64,000 nucleotides of DNA from Frigidibacter sp. (GCF_030695035.1 NZ_JAUYTT010000014.1:186001-250000); one strand, 5' to 3'; counted from the stretch's first letter, positions 52,738 through 62,631 are shown. The notes: a model not told the origin generated them from the sequence alone. Numbers and translations: made by a program.

Positions 52738-53244
52738 ATGAGCGTCCTGCCCATCGTGATCTGGCCGGATCGGCGGCTGAGCGAGCCGGCCGGCGCGGTC
52801 GCGGTGTTCGACGCCAGCCTGCGCCATCTGGCCGAGGATATGCTGGACACGATGTATGCCGCGCCGGGCCGCGGGCTGGCCGGCCCGCAGGTCGGGGCGA
52901 TGCTGCGGATCTTCGTCATGGACTGCCACTGGAAGGACGGCACCGCCGACCCGCGGGTGTTCGTGAACCCCGAGATCGTGACGTCCGAGGGCGAAGCCAC
53001 CCGCGATGAGGGCTGCCTGTCGGTGCCCGGCCTGCTGGTGCCGGTGACGCGGCCCGCCAAACTGCGCCTGCGCTGGCAGGGGCTGGATGGGACGTATTCG
53101 ATGGGTGATTTCGAGGGCTTCGAGGCAACGTGCATTCAGCATGAACGCGACCATCTGGACGGGATCCTGCATATCGACCGCACCACGGACGAGATCCGCA
53201 CCATCCTTGCCCCTGACTTGGCCGCTTTGGAGGCGCAGAAATGA
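52738..53244 (+). CDS. second peptide deformylase paralogue
   Basis: A 168-residue deformylase paralogue. Motif 1 is altered to GRGLAGPQVG (normally GVGLAAPQ), while motif 2 DEGCLSVPG and motif 3 QHERDHLDG retain the cysteine, both histidines and the glutamate. Metal binding and activity are therefore plausible, but the changed motif 1 affects the substrate pocket, so specificity may differ. It lies 10 bases after the first copy and its stop overlaps the start of the third by ATGA. Tandem origin with later divergence is the obvious reading. Confidence 0.92.
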   Translation: MSVLPIVIWPDRRLSEPAGAVAVFDASLRHLAEDMLDTMYAAPGRGLAGPQVGAMLRIFVMDCHWKDGTADPRVFVNPEIVTSEGEATRDEGCLSVPGLLVPVTRPAKLRLRWQGLDGTYSMGDFEGFEATCIQHERDHLDGILHIDRTTDEIRTILAPDLAALEAQK

Positions 53245-53741
53245 GTGTCCGTGCCTTCGTGCCCTATCCCGACAAGCGGCTGCGCACCCCGGCAGAGCCG
53301 GTGCTGGCGATCAATGAAACCGTCCGCATGATCTGGGACGACATGGTCGAGACGATGGATGCGATGCCGGGCGTTGGCCTTGCTGCGCCGCAGATCGGCA
53401 TCATGATGCGGCTGGCGGTCGTCGATGCCTCGGACAAGCGCGGGCAGGCGGTGCGGATGGCTAACCCCGAGGTGCTGCACGCCTCGGTCCAGATGCGCCG
53501 GCATGAAGAGGCGAGCCCGAACCTGCCCGGCATCTCGGCGATCATCGAGCGACCGCGGGCGGTGACGGTGCGGTTCCTGAACGAGGCGGGTGAGATCGAG
53601 GAGCGTGATTTCGTGGCGCTCTGGGCGACCTCGGTGCAGCACCAGATCGACCATCTGAACGGCAAGGTCTTTGTCGATCACCTCAGCCCGCTGCGCCGCA
53701 AGATGCTGGTGGCGAAGCTCGGCAAGCAGCGGAGGGACTAG
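53241..53741 (+). CDS. degenerate peptide deformylase-like protein, lacks catalytic residues
   Basis: A 166-residue deformylase-fold protein. Motif 1 [10 protein letters not shown] is normal. Motif 2 reads EEASPNLPG where active enzymes have E-GCLS, so the metal-ligand cysteine is gone. Motif 3 reads QHQIDHLNG, so the catalytic glutamate of HExxH is glutamine. Classical deformylase activity is therefore very unlikely. The reading frame is intact, the ribosome binding region is shared with def2, and fmt follows after 2 bases, so the gene is kept and expressed. A binding or regulatory role on the ribosome is possible. I have no evidence for one. Confidence 0.9.
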   Translation: MSVRAFVPYPDKRLRTPAEPVLAINETVRMIWDDMVETMDAMPGVGLAAPQIGIMMRLAVVDASDKRGQAVRMANPEVLHASVQMRRHEEASPNLPGISAIIERPRAVTVRFLNEAGEIEERDFVALWATSVQHQIDHLNGKVFVDHLSPLRRKMLVAKLGKQRRD

Positions 53742-53743
53742 CC

Positions 53744-54643
53744 ATGCGGGTGGTGTTCATGGGCACGCCGGACTTCTCGGTGCCGGTGCTGGAGGCGCTG
53801 ATTGCGGCGGGGCATGAGATTGCGGCCGTCTACAGCCAGCCGCCGCGCCCCGCGGGCCGCGGCAAGAAGGACCGTCCCGGCCCGGTGCAGGCGCGGGCCG
53901 AGGCGCTTGGCCTGCCGGTGCGCCACCCGCGATCCTTGCGCGACGCCGCGGCGCAGGCGGAGTTTGCCGCGCTTGGGGCCGATGTGGCGGTGGTGGTGGC
54001 TTACGGGCTGATCCTGCCGCGCGAGGTGCTGGACGCTCCGGCGCGGGGCTGCCTGAACATCCATGCCTCTTTGCTGCCGCGCTGGCGCGGGGCGGCACCG
54101 ATCCAGCGGGCGATTCTGGCAGGGGATGCCGAAACCGGCATCTGCATCATGCAGATGGAGGAGGGGCTGGATACCGGCGCAGTGCTGTTGCGCGAGGCGG
54201 TGGCGATTGGGGCGGAGGATACGGCGGCCGACCTGCACGACCGGCTGTCGGGCATGGGCGCGCGGTTGGTCTGCGCGGCGCTGGACCGGCTGGACACTCT
54301 GGAGCCGCAGCCGCAACCGGCCGAGGGCGTGACCTATGCCGCCAAGATCGACAAGGCCGAGGCGTGGATCGACTGGTCCCGCCCGGCGGTGGAGGTGGAC
54401 CGCCAGATCCGCGGGTTATCGCCCTTTCCGGGCGCGTGGTGCGAGGTGGCGGGCGAGCGGATCAAGCTGCTGCGCTCTCGCCTGGCTTCGGGGCAGGGGG
54501 AGGCGGGTGCGGTGCTGGGGGGCTTCACCGTCGCCTGCGGCAGCGGCGCGGTGGAGGTGACCTTGGCGCAGCGCGAGGGGAAAAAGCCGATGCCGGCGGG
54601 GGAGATGCTGCGGGGGCTGTCGCTGCCGGAACGGCTGGGGTGA
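53744..54643 (+). CDS. fmt: methionyl-tRNA formyltransferase
   Basis: Fmt, 299 residues, which formylates initiator Met-tRNA with 10-formyltetrahydrofolate. The N-terminal Rossmann-like domain begins [20 protein letters not shown]. The formyl-transfer motif with catalytic Asn, His and Asp is in [20 protein letters not shown] followed by [11 protein letters not shown]. The C-terminal tRNA-binding domain includes [20 protein letters not shown]. The size is at the short end of the family (about 310). It is the last gene of the def-def-def-fmt operon, which puts formylation and deformylation in one transcript. Confidence 0.96.
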   Translation: MRVVFMGTPDFSVPVLEALIAAGHEIAAVYSQPPRPAGRGKKDRPGPVQARAEALGLPVRHPRSLRDAAAQAEFAALGADVAVVVAYGLILPREVLDAPARGCLNIHASLLPRWRGAAPIQRAILAGDAETGICIMQMEEGLDTGAVLLREAVAIGAEDTAADLHDRLSGMGARLVCAALDRLDTLEPQPQPAEGVTYAAKIDKAEAWIDWSRPAVEVDRQIRGLSPFPGAWCEVAGERIKLLRSRLASGQGEAGAVLGGFTVACGSGAVEVTLAQREGKKPMPAGEMLRGLSLPERLG

Positions 54644-55010
54644 GGGTGCGCAGCCGCTTGGTTCGAGCCCCCTCTAAAGTCGCAGGCCATTTCCCCCACG
54701 CTTCCCGATCCTGAGCCCCGGCGCGATCAGACGGCTTGCCGGGGTGGCAAGCCGACCGCGACTGTTGCCCGGAGGCGCAAGCCGCAGGGCAAGGGGTGGA
54801 GACATAGGCGCTCCCGGTGCCAAATTCTGCAAGGCAACGGTTGCGCGGGGCACTTCGAGGCTACGGCTTGGAGCAGGCGTTCCCCCCACTGCGCATTGGG
54901 GATTTCCTGCCCCGCGTGAATAAGGCACACTGCCCAAAACGCCGGAACAGGCACGGGCAGAGCATGGCACCCACCCTTACAAGCGCAGCGCCCGTCAGGG
55001 CGGCCCGCAC
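54644..55010. other. intergenic region with two stem-loops, no gene recognised
   Basis: This 367-base gap between fmt and a small membrane protein gene contains two short hairpins, GGCTTGCC-GGGGT-GGCAAGCC (54733-54753) and TTGCCC with GGGCAA (54765-54792). Neither has a T tract. No reading frame here looks like a protein. The hairpins may mark the 3' end of the def-fmt transcript. Confidence 0.5.
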
Positions 55011-55196
55011 ATGACCCTCCTGCGCGCCCTGTTTTGGGGGCTGGCCAGCCTTGTCCTGGCCTTCTTGGCCTGGCGGCTGCTGAAGCTGACGATCTGGGCG
55101 CTGATGCGGCCTGGCGGGTGGGTGGTAATCGCCGTCGCCGTTCTGGTCGCGGTGAAGGCCATGGATGGCGGCGCAGCGCAGGCCGTGGTGCCCTGA
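55011..55196 (+). CDS. small membrane protein (61 aa)
   Basis: A 61-residue protein with two hydrophobic stretches, ALFWGLASLVLAFLAWRLLK (residues 6-25) and GGWVVIAVAVLVAVKAM (35-52), separated by a short segment with Arg and Pro. I recognise no family. The upstream region has no strong ribosome binding site, so the start is uncertain. It is convergent with the TRIC-type channel gene, with no spacer. The hydrophobic pattern and a codon-position bias like that of real genes favour coding. Confidence 0.5.
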   Translation: MTLLRALFWGLASLVLAFLAWRLLKLTIWALMRPGGWVVIAVAVLVAVKAMDGGAAQAVVP

Positions 55197-55820
55197 CTAC
55201 TGCCGCGGCGGGCGGGGGCGGTAGACCGGCAGACGCCAGCCAAAGCCAAGGCTTCCCGCGCGCAGCCCGAAGGTCACCACACCGCAGGCGAGCAGGGCGG
55301 GCAAGCCCGGCGCGCCGAGTGCGACAAAGGCAAGCGCCGCCACCGCACCGCCGAAGGCCGCCGACAGGTACAGTTCGCCCTGCTTCAGCACCAGCGGCAC
55401 CTCGTTGCAGACCACGTCGCGCATCAGGCCGCCAAGGGTGCCGGTGACAACTCCCGCAATCACCACGATCACCGGCCCATGCCCGAGCGCCATCGCCACA
55501 CCCACTCCGGCAGGCACGGCAACCGCCAGCGCACAGGCATCGAGCCACAGGATTGCGCGGTAGCGGCTCTCCAGCAGATGCGCGGTGAAGAACACCGCCA
55601 CCGCCGCCCCCGCCGCCAGCAGCACGAATTGCGGCGCGGCGACCCAGAACACCGGGTCGCGCCCCAGGATCAGGTCGCGCACCGTGCCGCCGCCCACCGC
55701 CGTCAGCGCGGCGATGAAGATGAAGCCGACCAGATCCAGCTGCGACCGGCTGGCGACCAGCGCCCCAGTCAGCGCGAAGACGAGCACCGAGGCGTGGTCG
55801 AGCAGCGAAACCAGCGTCAT
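55197..55820 (-). CDS. trimeric intracellular cation (TRIC) channel family protein
   Basis: A 207-residue inner-membrane protein of the TRIC/YadS (UPF0126) family with seven helices built as two repeats. The repeat signatures are [19 protein letters not shown] and [20 protein letters not shown]. Prokaryotic TRIC proteins form homotrimeric potassium-permeable channels, though in some bacteria YadS-like members have been linked to amino acid (glycine) transport. It overlaps the rnhA stop by ATGA, at the 3' end of the ispH-methyltransferase-lysE-rnhA run. Confidence 0.92.
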   Translation of the reverse strand: MTLVSLLDHASVLVFALTGALVASRSQLDLVGFIFIAALTAVGGGTVRDLILGRDPVFWVAAPQFVLLAAGAAVAVFFTAHLLESRYRAILWLDACALAVAVPAGVGVAMALGHGPVIVVIAGVVTGTLGGLMRDVVCNEVPLVLKQGELYLSAAFGGAVAALAFVALGAPGLPALLACGVVTFGLRAGSLGFGWRLPVYRPRPPRQ

Positions 55821-56284
55821 CGCAAAGCCTTTTGCGGCTTGAATGGCGCCATGCCCTCGCGCGCCAGCTCATCGGCGCGCTCGTTCTCGGCGTGCCCCGC
55901 ATGACCCTTGATCCAGCGCCAGACCACCTGATGGCGCGCCTGCGCCTCGTCCAGCCGCTGCCACAGATCGACATTCTTCACCGGCTTGCGGTCGGCGGTC
56001 TTCCAGCCATTGCGCTTCCAGCCGTGGATCCAGCTGGTGACGCCGTTCTTCACATAGGCGCTGTCGGTGATGATGGTGATCGCCGACGGCCGCGCCAGCG
56101 CCTCCAGCGCCGAGATCGCCGCCAGCAGCTCCATCCGGTTGTTGGTGGTGTCCGGTTCGCCGCCGTTCAGCGTGCGCTCCTTGACCACCGCCTCGCCCTC
56201 ACGCGCCAGCATCAGCACGCCCCAGCCCCCGGGGCCCGGGTTGCCGGAACAGGCTCCATCGGTATAGGCGAACAGGTCTGGCAT
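55817..56284 (-). CDS. rnhA: ribonuclease HI
   Basis: RNase HI, 155 residues, which cuts the RNA strand of RNA-DNA hybrids during replication and R-loop removal. The four carboxylates of the DEDD site are visible: [39 protein letters not shown] and [12 protein letters not shown]. The basic protrusion ([20 protein letters not shown]) is also present. I start at [10 protein letters not shown] with GGAGCGCCG before it. A clear promoter (TTGACG-N17-TAGACC) lies 23 bases upstream, so it can be transcribed independently of lysE. Confidence 0.96.
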   Translation of the reverse strand: MPDLFAYTDGACSGNPGPGGWGVLMLAREGEAVVKERTLNGGEPDTTNNRMELLAAISALEALARPSAITIITDSAYVKNGVTSWIHGWKRNGWKTADRKPVKNVDLWQRLDEAQARHQVVWRWIKGHAGHAENERADELAREGMAPFKPQKALR

Positions 56285-56306
56285 CGGCGCTCCTTCAGTT
56301 GCCGCC

Positions 56307-56335
56307 GGTCTAGGCAGCGGGGCAGGGGGCGTCAA
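56307..56335 (-). promoter_or_regulatory. putative promoter for rnhA
   Basis: On the minus strand TTGACG (56330-56335), a 17-base spacer and TAGACC (56307-56312) are close to the sigma-70 consensus, 23 bases before the rnhA start. This is one of the best promoter matches in the window. Confidence 0.6.
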
Positions 56336-56347
56336 CCATGAGGGGCC

Positions 56348-56950
56348 TCAGGCGCGCTCCATCGCTAGCCTTGCGCCAAGCGCGGCAAAGGAGGCGGCGA
56401 AGGCGCGGCGCAGCCAGGTCATCACCCGCGCATTGCCGAGGATCGCTTGCCGGGCAAAGCCCGCGGCCAAGGCATAGGCGGCGAAGGTCACGAAGGTCAT
56501 GGCGGTGAAGCCGAAGCCGAGCTCGACCAGCAACCTTGCGCCGCCGTCTGCGGGAACGAATTGCGGCAGGAAGGCCACGAAGAACAGCGGCAGCTTGGGG
56601 TTCAACAGGTTCAAGAGGATGCCGCGCCAGACGATGCGCGCCGCCGAGCCCGGCTCTGCCGCGCGGATGTCCATGCCGCCATGGCCTTTCAGCGTGGCCC
56701 AGGCCATCCACAGCAGGAAGGCGACGCCGGCGAATTTCACCGTCTGGAACAGCACCGCGCTGGCGTGGAGCACGGCGGCGAGCCCCGCCATCGCCACCGC
56801 CAGATGCAGCGCGGTGACGATGGTGCAGCCGACCGCCGCCAGCATCCCGGCGCGCAGCCCGCCCCCCAGCGTCATCGACAGGGTATAAACCACGCCGATG
56901 CCCGGCGAGACGCAGACGATGAAGGCGGTCAGCAGGAATTCGGGGGACAT
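56348..56950 (-). CDS. LysE family amino acid exporter
   Basis: A 200-residue LysE/RhtB-type exporter with about six membrane helices. The start is MSPEFLLTAFIVCVSPGIGV, with GGAGATCGCC as ribosome binding site. LSMTLGGGLRAGMLAAVGCT and LLNLLNPKLPLFFVAFLPQF are the two conserved family segments. It should export an amino acid or related compound such as homoserine or threonine, with the substrate unknown. It lies between the methyltransferase and rnhA on the same strand, 32 bases after the former. Confidence 0.92.
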   Translation of the reverse strand: MSPEFLLTAFIVCVSPGIGVVYTLSMTLGGGLRAGMLAAVGCTIVTALHLAVAMAGLAAVLHASAVLFQTVKFAGVAFLLWMAWATLKGHGGMDIRAAEPGSAARIVWRGILLNLLNPKLPLFFVAFLPQFVPADGGARLLVELGFGFTAMTFVTFAAYALAAGFARQAILGNARVMTWLRRAFAASFAALGARLAMERA

Positions 56951-56982
56951 GGCGATCTCCATCAAGGGACGTCGCCAGAAGA

Positions 56983-57603
56983 TCAGGCTTCGCGCGTTGC
57001 GTCCAGCCGCAGCATCGTGATCGGCCGGCCGTCGAAGCCTTGGCCGGAGCCGAGCGAGACCTCCAGCACTTCGATACCGCAGGCTGCCAGCGCGGCGCGC
57101 AGGTCCGCCTCGCGGTGATGCACGTAGAGCCGGCCCAGCCGGTCGCGCAGGGTCTCGTCACCCTCGTGGATCGAGAGGAACAGTCGCCCGCCGGGTCGAA
57201 GGGCAGCGGCGATCCGTGCCAGCGCTGCGGGCAGGTCGGCGCGCGGGATGTGCTGAAGCGCGGCGTTGCACCAAAGGCCGTCGAAGGCCGCTACGGGCAG
57301 CACCTCGGCCCCGCCCGCAATCGCGGTGACGCCGCGGGCCGCGGTCAGCGCCACCATCGCCGGGACCGGGTCGAAGGCGGTGACGGCAAAGCCCTGGTCC
57401 CGCAGCCAGGCCGAGGCCCACCCCGCGCCACAGCCCAGATCGGCCACCGCGGCCTTGGCGGGCAGGCTTGCTGCAAAACGCTGAAGGGTCTTGGGTGCGC
57501 CGTGGCCCTGTGACCAGTTGGCATAGGTTTCGGCATTGGCCTGATAGAAATCGACAGTGGCGGGATCGCCACAGAAACTGAACTTGGCGGGATCGCCGGT
57601 CAC
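56983..57603 (-). CDS. class I SAM-dependent methyltransferase
   Basis: A 206-residue methyltransferase of the Methyltransf_11 type. Motif I is [20 protein letters not shown], with the acidic residue of the second strand in [10 protein letters not shown]. It then has [20 protein letters not shown] and [14 protein letters not shown]. No rRNA-type or membrane-binding features are seen, so the substrate is unknown, possibly a small molecule. The start overlaps the ispH stop by ATGA, so the two are translationally coupled. The functional link to isoprenoid synthesis is unclear. Confidence 0.88.
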   Translation of the reverse strand: MTGDPAKFSFCGDPATVDFYQANAETYANWSQGHGAPKTLQRFAASLPAKAAVADLGCGAGWASAWLRDQGFAVTAFDPVPAMVALTAARGVTAIAGGAEVLPVAAFDGLWCNAALQHIPRADLPAALARIAAALRPGGRLFLSIHEGDETLRDRLGRLYVHHREADLRAALAACGIEVLEVSLGSGQGFDGRPITMLRLDATREA

Positions 57604-58550
57604 GCGGGCTCGCGCAGCAGGCGGGGCACCTTGAACTCGATGGTCTCGATGGCGGTCTCCACCATCTCGACCGTCACGTCGAACCGGGCGCGAAAGGCGT
57701 CGATCACCTCATCCACCAGCACCTCGGGCGCCGAGGCGCCGGCGGTGACGCCCACGGTGCGGATGCCGTCCAGCGCGCGCCAGTCGATATCGCCCGCGCG
57801 CTGCACCAGTTGCGCATAGGCGCAGCCCGCCGCGCGCCCGACCTCGACCAGCCGTTTGGAGTTGGAGGAGTTGGGTGCACCGATCACCAGCAGCGCGTCG
57901 ATCTTCGGCGCCACCGCCTTGACGGCGGCCTGCCGGTTGGTGGTGGCGTAGCAGATATCCTCGCGCGCCGGACCGATGATGGCGGGGAAGCGCTGCTTCA
58001 GGGCGGCGACGATGCCCGCAGTGTCATCGACCGAAAGCGTGGTCTGGGTGATGAAGGCGAGCTTCCCGGGATCGCGGGGCGAGAGGCCCGCCACATCCTC
58101 GGCGGTTTCGACCAGCAGCACCTCGCCGTCTGGCAGCTGGCCCATGGTGCCAAGCGTCTCGGGGTGGCCGGCATGGCCGATCATCACCATCTGCAGGCCA
58201 GCCTCGTGATGCCTCGCCGCCTCGCTGTGCACCTTGGTCACCAGCGGGCAGGTGGCATCGACATGGATCATCATCCGCCGCGCCGCCTCGGCCGGAACCG
58301 CCTTGGGCACGCCATGGGCAGAGAAGATCACCGGGCGGTCGTCGGGGCAGTCGTCCAGTTCCTCGACAAACACGGCTCCCTTGGCGCGGAGGCCGTCCAC
58401 CACAAACTTGTTGTGCACGATCTCATGCCGCACGAAGACCGGTGCACCCCATTTTTCCAGCGCCATCTCCACGATCTTGATGGCGCGGTCCACGCCGGCG
58501 CAGAACCCGCGCGGTGCGGCCAGATACAGGGTCAGGGGCGGAAGGGTCAT
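57600..58550 (-). CDS. ispH: 4-hydroxy-3-methylbut-2-enyl diphosphate reductase
   Basis: IspH (LytB), 316 residues, the last enzyme of the MEP isoprenoid pathway, converting HMBPP to IPP and DMAPP. The three Fe-S cluster cysteines are in [27 protein letters not shown] and [14 protein letters not shown]. The diphosphate-binding [15 protein letters not shown] and the catalytic glutamate region are present. I start at [11 protein letters not shown]. The track runs 74 codons further with no homology. The 218 bases upstream to the NYN gene contain no gene I can support. Confidence 0.96.
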   Translation of the reverse strand: MTLPPLTLYLAAPRGFCAGVDRAIKIVEMALEKWGAPVFVRHEIVHNKFVVDGLRAKGAVFVEELDDCPDDRPVIFSAHGVPKAVPAEAARRMMIHVDATCPLVTKVHSEAARHHEAGLQMVMIGHAGHPETLGTMGQLPDGEVLLVETAEDVAGLSPRDPGKLAFITQTTLSVDDTAGIVAALKQRFPAIIGPAREDICYATTNRQAAVKAVAPKIDALLVIGAPNSSNSKRLVEVGRAAGCAYAQLVQRAGDIDWRALDGIRTVGVTAGASAPEVLVDEVIDAFRARFDVTVEMVETAIETIEFKVPRLLREPA

Positions 58551-58768
58551 GCGCGGCCTCGAAGAGTTATGGGCCAGAGGTAAGGCCAAGCGCCCGCTGC
58601 GTCCAGCCCCGCACCCCGAAAACCAAGGCATACGAGAGGACACAGCGTCCGCAAGCGAATTGGCGGGCGGTCTTGTCGGGCTGCGGTGCTGGCTTTGCGC
58701 ATCCCCGAGAAAGGGACCACATGGCTGGCGGGGAGACGGCAATGGCGGCGCGCTGGCGCCGGCATCCG

Positions 58769-59347
58769 TCAAGTCTCGACGGTACTCGCCGGGGCGTCCT
58801 CACGCTCCAGCCGCGGCTCGCGCGGGGGGCGGCCGATGACTTCGCGCAACTCGTCCAGCTCAATGAAATTGTCGGCCTGGCGGCGAAGCTCGTCGGCGAT
58901 CATTGGCGGCTGGCTGCGGATGGTGGAGACGACAGAGACGCGCACGCCTTGCCGCTGCAGGCTTTCGACCAGCGGGCGGAAATCACCATCGCCCGAGAAC
59001 AGCACGATGTGATCGACCCGGGGGGCAAGCTCCATGGCATCGACGGCAAGCTCGATGTCCATGTTGCCCTTGACCTTGCGGCGGCCCTGGCTGTCGGTGA
59101 ATTCCTTCGCCGGCTTGGTGACCATCGTGAAGCCATTGTAGTGCAGCCAGTCCACCAGCGGGCGGATCGGCGAATAGTCGTCATTCTCCAGCAGCGCGGT
59201 GTAGTAAAAGGCCCGCAGCAGCTTGCCGCGCCGCATGAACTCCTGGCGCAGCAGCTTGTAGTCGATGTCGAAGCCCAGAGATTTGGCTGCGGCGTAGAGA
59301 TTGGAGCCATCGATGAACAGAGCGAGCCGTTCGTCCTTGTAAAACAT
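58769..59347 (-). CDS. NYN domain protein (LabA/DUF88 family)
   Basis: A 192-residue NYN (PIN-like) domain protein of the LabA/DUF88 group. It carries the conserved acidic residues of a metal-dependent RNase fold: [34 protein letters not shown] and [20 protein letters not shown]. Family members are thought to process RNA. It has no membrane or DNA-binding domain. The C-terminal [17 protein letters not shown] is a charged tail. I start at [11 protein letters not shown], with AAAGGAAAATCC upstream. It is divergent from folK, across an AT-rich gap of about 110 bases. Confidence 0.92.
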   Translation of the reverse strand: MFYKDERLALFIDGSNLYAAAKSLGFDIDYKLLRQEFMRRGKLLRAFYYTALLENDDYSPIRPLVDWLHYNGFTMVTKPAKEFTDSQGRRKVKGNMDIELAVDAMELAPRVDHIVLFSGDGDFRPLVESLQRQGVRVSVVSTIRSQPPMIADELRRQADNFIELDELREVIGRPPREPRLEREDAPASTVET

Positions 59348-59458
59348 GGATTTTCCTTTCAAATCGCCTCGCTGCCCGGATCCGTGTAGGGGTGGGAGTG
59401 AACCACTGGATGAAAAATGACGCAGCGCGACGACTGTTAAAAATAGGATGATTTCGCG

Positions 59459-60046
59459 GTGCCGCAAGTGCCTGTACAATCCGGAAACAATTCCGCGGCG
59501 CTGATTGCGCTCGGGGCGAACCTCCCGCTTGGGGGCCAGCCGCCAGAGGTGACGCTGCGGCATGCCCTTGCGTTAATTTCAAACGAAACGGTTCATATTC
59601 GGGCAGTTAGCCGGTTCTTCCTCTCCCCCGCCTACCCTGCCGGATCGGGCCCGGATTATGTGAATGCGGTGGCACTTTTGGATGTGCGGATTTGTGCCGA
59701 TGCCCTTCTGGCGCATCTCCACACAATCGAGGCGCGAATCGGTCGGACCCGGCTGGAGCGCTGGGGCGCGCGTGTTGTGGACCTCGACCTGCTCAGCCAC
59801 GGCGATTCGGTGCTGCCCGATGCGGCGACGCAGGCAGCCTGGCGAGCGTTGCCGGCGGCAGAGCAAACACGCGCCGCGCCCGAGCAACTGATCCTGCCGC
59901 ATCCGCGGATCGAGGGCCGCGCCTTTGTGCTGGTTCCGCTGGCAGAGGTGGCGCCCGGCTGGGTGCATCCGGCCACCGGGCAGGGGGTTGCCGCGATGCT
60001 TGCCGCACTTCCCGATGCGGACAAAGCGGCGCTGCGGCCGTTGTGA
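59459..60046 (+). CDS. folK: 2-amino-4-hydroxy-6-hydroxymethyldihydropteridine pyrophosphokinase
   Basis: HPPK, 195 residues, which pyrophosphorylates 6-hydroxymethyl-7,8-dihydropterin in folate synthesis. [20 protein letters not shown] holds the pterin site. The metal and ATP-binding aspartates are in [16 protein letters not shown], and [20 protein letters not shown] is also diagnostic. It starts at a GTG (59459), with AGGATG about ten bases before. A GTG at 59468 is an alternative. It is longer than E. coli HPPK (about 160), mainly by an insertion near [20 protein letters not shown]. rpoZ follows downstream with its own promoter. Confidence 0.94.
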   Translation: MPQVPVQSGNNSAALIALGANLPLGGQPPEVTLRHALALISNETVHIRAVSRFFLSPAYPAGSGPDYVNAVALLDVRICADALLAHLHTIEARIGRTRLERWGARVVDLDLLSHGDSVLPDAATQAAWRALPAAEQTRAAPEQLILPHPRIEGRAFVLVPLAEVAPGWVHPATGQGVAAMLAALPDADKAALRPL

Positions 60047-60058
60047 CGGGAAACTTGC

Positions 60059-60087
60059 TTGTCAAGAGGGATGGCAGCGCATACATA
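60059..60087 (+). promoter_or_regulatory. putative promoter for rpoZ (and rsh)
   Basis: TTGTCA (60059-60064), a 17-base spacer and TACATA (60082-60087) lie about 36 bases before the rpoZ start codon, in an otherwise GC-rich gap after folK. Confidence 0.5.
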
Positions 60088-60123
60088 GCGCATCTCACCT
60101 TCCAAGCCGGATTGGAGTTACCG

Positions 60124-60483
60124 ATGGCCCGCGTGACGGTTGAAGACTGCGTTGACAAGGTTCCGAACCGCTTCGAGCTGGTGATGCTCGCAGCGCACCG
60201 TGCCCGTGAAATAACGGCCGGGTCCGTGATTACCGTGGACCGCGACAACGACAAGAACCCCGTCGTCAGCCTGCGTGAGATCGCGGATGAAACGCAGGGC
60301 GCCGAAGACCTGCGCGAGCGGATGATCTCCAGCTATCAGACCCAGATCGAGGTGGATGAGCCGGAAGAAGATGCGATGTCGCTGTTGATGGGCGGCGCCG
60401 GCGAGATGGACCGTCCCGCGGCCGACGACATGGACGAGGAACGCCTGCTGCGCCAGCTGATGGAAGCACAGGGTCAGGACTGA
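60124..60483 (+). CDS. rpoZ: DNA-directed RNA polymerase omega subunit
   Basis: Omega subunit, 119 residues, which helps assemble the RNA polymerase beta-prime subunit and forms part of the ppGpp site. [20 protein letters not shown] and [14 protein letters not shown] are the conserved part. The C-terminal acidic tail ([18 protein letters not shown] to LMEAQGQD) is the extension seen in alphaproteobacteria. The next gene is rsh, 30 bases downstream, the standard rpoZ-spoT pairing, so the ppGpp synthetase and its target subunit are made together. Confidence 0.97.
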   Translation: MARVTVEDCVDKVPNRFELVMLAAHRAREITAGSVITVDRDNDKNPVVSLREIADETQGAEDLRERMISSYQTQIEVDEPEEDAMSLLMGGAGEMDRPAADDMDEERLLRQLMEAQGQD

Positions 60484-60513
60484 TCGCGGAATACCGGGGG
60501 TTTGCGGAGCGGA

Positions 60514-62631
60514 ATGATCGACGTCGAAGACCTGATCGCGCTGGTCCGCAACTATAACCCCCGCACCAACGCAGACCTTATCCGGGCGGCCTATGACTAT
60601 GGCCGCCGGATGCACGAAGGGCAGAACCGCCATTCCGGCGAGCCCTATTTCACCCATCCTGTCGCCGTCGCCGCCATCCTGACAGAGATGCGGCTCGATG
60701 ATGCGACCATCGTCACTGCCCTTCTGCATGACACGATCGAGGATACCCGCGCTTCGTGGAAGGACATTGCGGGCAAGTTCGGCGATGACGTGGCCGATCT
60801 GGTCGATGGCGTCACCAAGCTGACCAACCTGCAACTTTCCTCGACCGAGACCAAGCAGGCCGAGAACTTCCGCAAGCTGTTCATGGCCATGTCCAAGGAC
60901 CTGCGGGTGATCCTGGTCAAGCTGGCCGACCGTCTGCACAACATGCGCACGATCAAGTCCATGCGCCCCGACAAGCAGATCCAGAAGGCGCGCGAGACGA
61001 TGGACATCTTCGCACCGCTGGCCGGGCGGATGGGGATGCAATGGATGCGCGAAGAGCTGGAGGACCTGTCTTTCAAGGTGCTCAATGCCGAGGCCCGCAA
61101 CTCCATCATCCGCCGCTTCCTGACCCTTCAGCGCGAATCGGGCGATGCGATCCCGAAGATCAGCGCCGATATCCGGACCGAACTGGACAAGGCGCAGATA
61201 GAGGCAGACGTCTTCGGCCGTGCCAAGAAGCCCTATTCGATCTGGCGCAAGATGCAGGAGAAGAGCCTCGCCTTCTCGCGCCTCTCCGACATCTACGGCT
61301 TTCGCATTATCTGCCGGACCGAGGCCGACTGCTACCGCATCCTGGGCGTGATCCACACCCGCTGGCGCGCGGTGCCGGGGCGGTTCAAGGATTACATCAG
61401 CCAGCCAAAATCGAACGGATACCGCTCCATCCACACCACGGTGTCGGGCCGCGACGGCAAGCGGGTGGAGGTGCAGATCCGCACCCGCCAGATGCATGAG
61501 GTGGCCGAGGCAGGGGTCGCGGCGCATTGGTCCTACCGCGAGGGCGTGCGGTCACGGAACCCCTTTGCCGTCGATCCGGCCAAGTGGATCGCCACGCTGA
61601 CCGAACGCTTGGACGAGGGCGACCACGACGAATTCCTCGAGAATGTGAAGCTGGAGATGTACACCGATCAGGTGTTCTGCTTCACGCCCAAGGGTGACGT
61701 GATCCAGTTGCCCAAGGGCGCGACGCCGCTGGACTATGCCTATGCGATCCACACCCGCATCGGGAACAGCTGCGTCGGCGCGAAGGTCGATGGCATCCGT
61801 GTGCCGCTGTGGACGCGGCTGCGCAACGGCCAGTCGGTCGAGATCATCACCGCCGCCGGCCAGCGCCCGCAGGCGACCTGGCTCGACATCGTGGTGACGG
61901 GCCGGGCCAAGGCCGCGATCCGCAAGTCTCTGCGCGAGGAAGACCGCGAGCGCTTCGTCAAGCTGGGGCAGGAACTGGCACGGGTGGCCTTCGAGCATGT
62001 CGGCCGCAAGGCCACCGACAAGGCGCTGCGCACCGCCGCGCGCACGCTGGGCTTGCAGGATGAGGTCGAGGTGCTGGCGCGGCTCGGCAGCGCGGAGCTG
62101 TCGGCGCGCGAGGTGGTGGAGGCGATCTACCCCGAGCTTGCCGCCGTCCAGAAGGACGAGGTCGATGCGCAGCGCCCGGTCGTCGGCCTTGCCCCCGACC
62201 AGTCGTTCCGTCGCGCGTCGTGCTGTCAGCCGCTGCCGGGCGAGCGCATTGTCGGCATCTTCTATCGCGGTCAGGGCGTCATCGTGCACTCCATCGACTG
62301 CGCCGCCATGGCGGAGTTCGAGGACGAACCCTCCCGCTGGGTGGACCTGCATTGGCAGGCCGGGCGGCACCCCCCGGTGCATACCGTCAGCCTCAATCTC
62401 ACGATTGCGAACGATGCGGGCGTATTGGGGCGCATCTGCACCTTGATCGGTCAGCAGCGGGCCAATATCTCGGACCTGCACTTCGCTGACAGGAAACCGG
62501 ATTTTTACCGGCTGATCGTCGAGGTGGATCTGCGGGACGTGGAACATCTGCACATGGTGCTGACGGCCCTTGAAGCCGAAAGCGATGTGGCGCAGGTGGA
62601 ACGCTATCGGGATCTCGGTCGCAGGCCCTGA
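60514..62631 (+). CDS. rsh: bifunctional (p)ppGpp synthetase/hydrolase Rsh
   Basis: Rsh (SpoT/RelA homologue), 705 residues. The HD hydrolase domain (residues 20-180) has HPVAVAAILTEM and the HD pair in LLHDTIEDT. The synthetase domain (about 230-345) has the RFKD motif in PGRFKDYISQPKSNGYRSIH, typical of bifunctional enzymes rather than monofunctional RelA (ExDD). A TGS domain follows (VFCFTPKGDVIQLPKGATPL), then a C-terminal ACT domain (HTVSLNLTIANDAGVLGRI). ATG at 60514 has GGAGCGGA before it. The track uses a TTG four codons earlier. It makes and degrades the starvation alarmone. Confidence 0.96.
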   Translation: MIDVEDLIALVRNYNPRTNADLIRAAYDYGRRMHEGQNRHSGEPYFTHPVAVAAILTEMRLDDATIVTALLHDTIEDTRASWKDIAGKFGDDVADLVDGVTKLTNLQLSSTETKQAENFRKLFMAMSKDLRVILVKLADRLHNMRTIKSMRPDKQIQKARETMDIFAPLAGRMGMQWMREELEDLSFKVLNAEARNSIIRRFLTLQRESGDAIPKISADIRTELDKAQIEADVFGRAKKPYSIWRKMQEKSLAFSRLSDIYGFRIICRTEADCYRILGVIHTRWRAVPGRFKDYISQPKSNGYRSIHTTVSGRDGKRVEVQIRTRQMHEVAEAGVAAHWSYREGVRSRNPFAVDPAKWIATLTERLDEGDHDEFLENVKLEMYTDQVFCFTPKGDVIQLPKGATPLDYAYAIHTRIGNSCVGAKVDGIRVPLWTRLRNGQSVEIITAAGQRPQATWLDIVVTGRAKAAIRKSLREEDRERFVKLGQELARVAFEHVGRKATDKALRTAARTLGLQDEVEVLARLGSAELSAREVVEAIYPELAAVQKDEVDAQRPVVGLAPDQSFRRASCCQPLPGERIVGIFYRGQGVIVHSIDCAAMAEFEDEPSRWVDLHWQAGRHPPVHTVSLNLTIANDAGVLGRICTLIGQQRANISDLHFADRKPDFYRLIVEVDLRDVEHLHMVLTALEAESDVAQVERYRDLGRRP

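Noticed and set aside
58551-58768. Possible small gene or RNA between the NYN gene and ispH
   Set aside because: No frame with a ribosome binding site and sensible composition, no tRNA-like cloverleaf and no strong terminator were seen.
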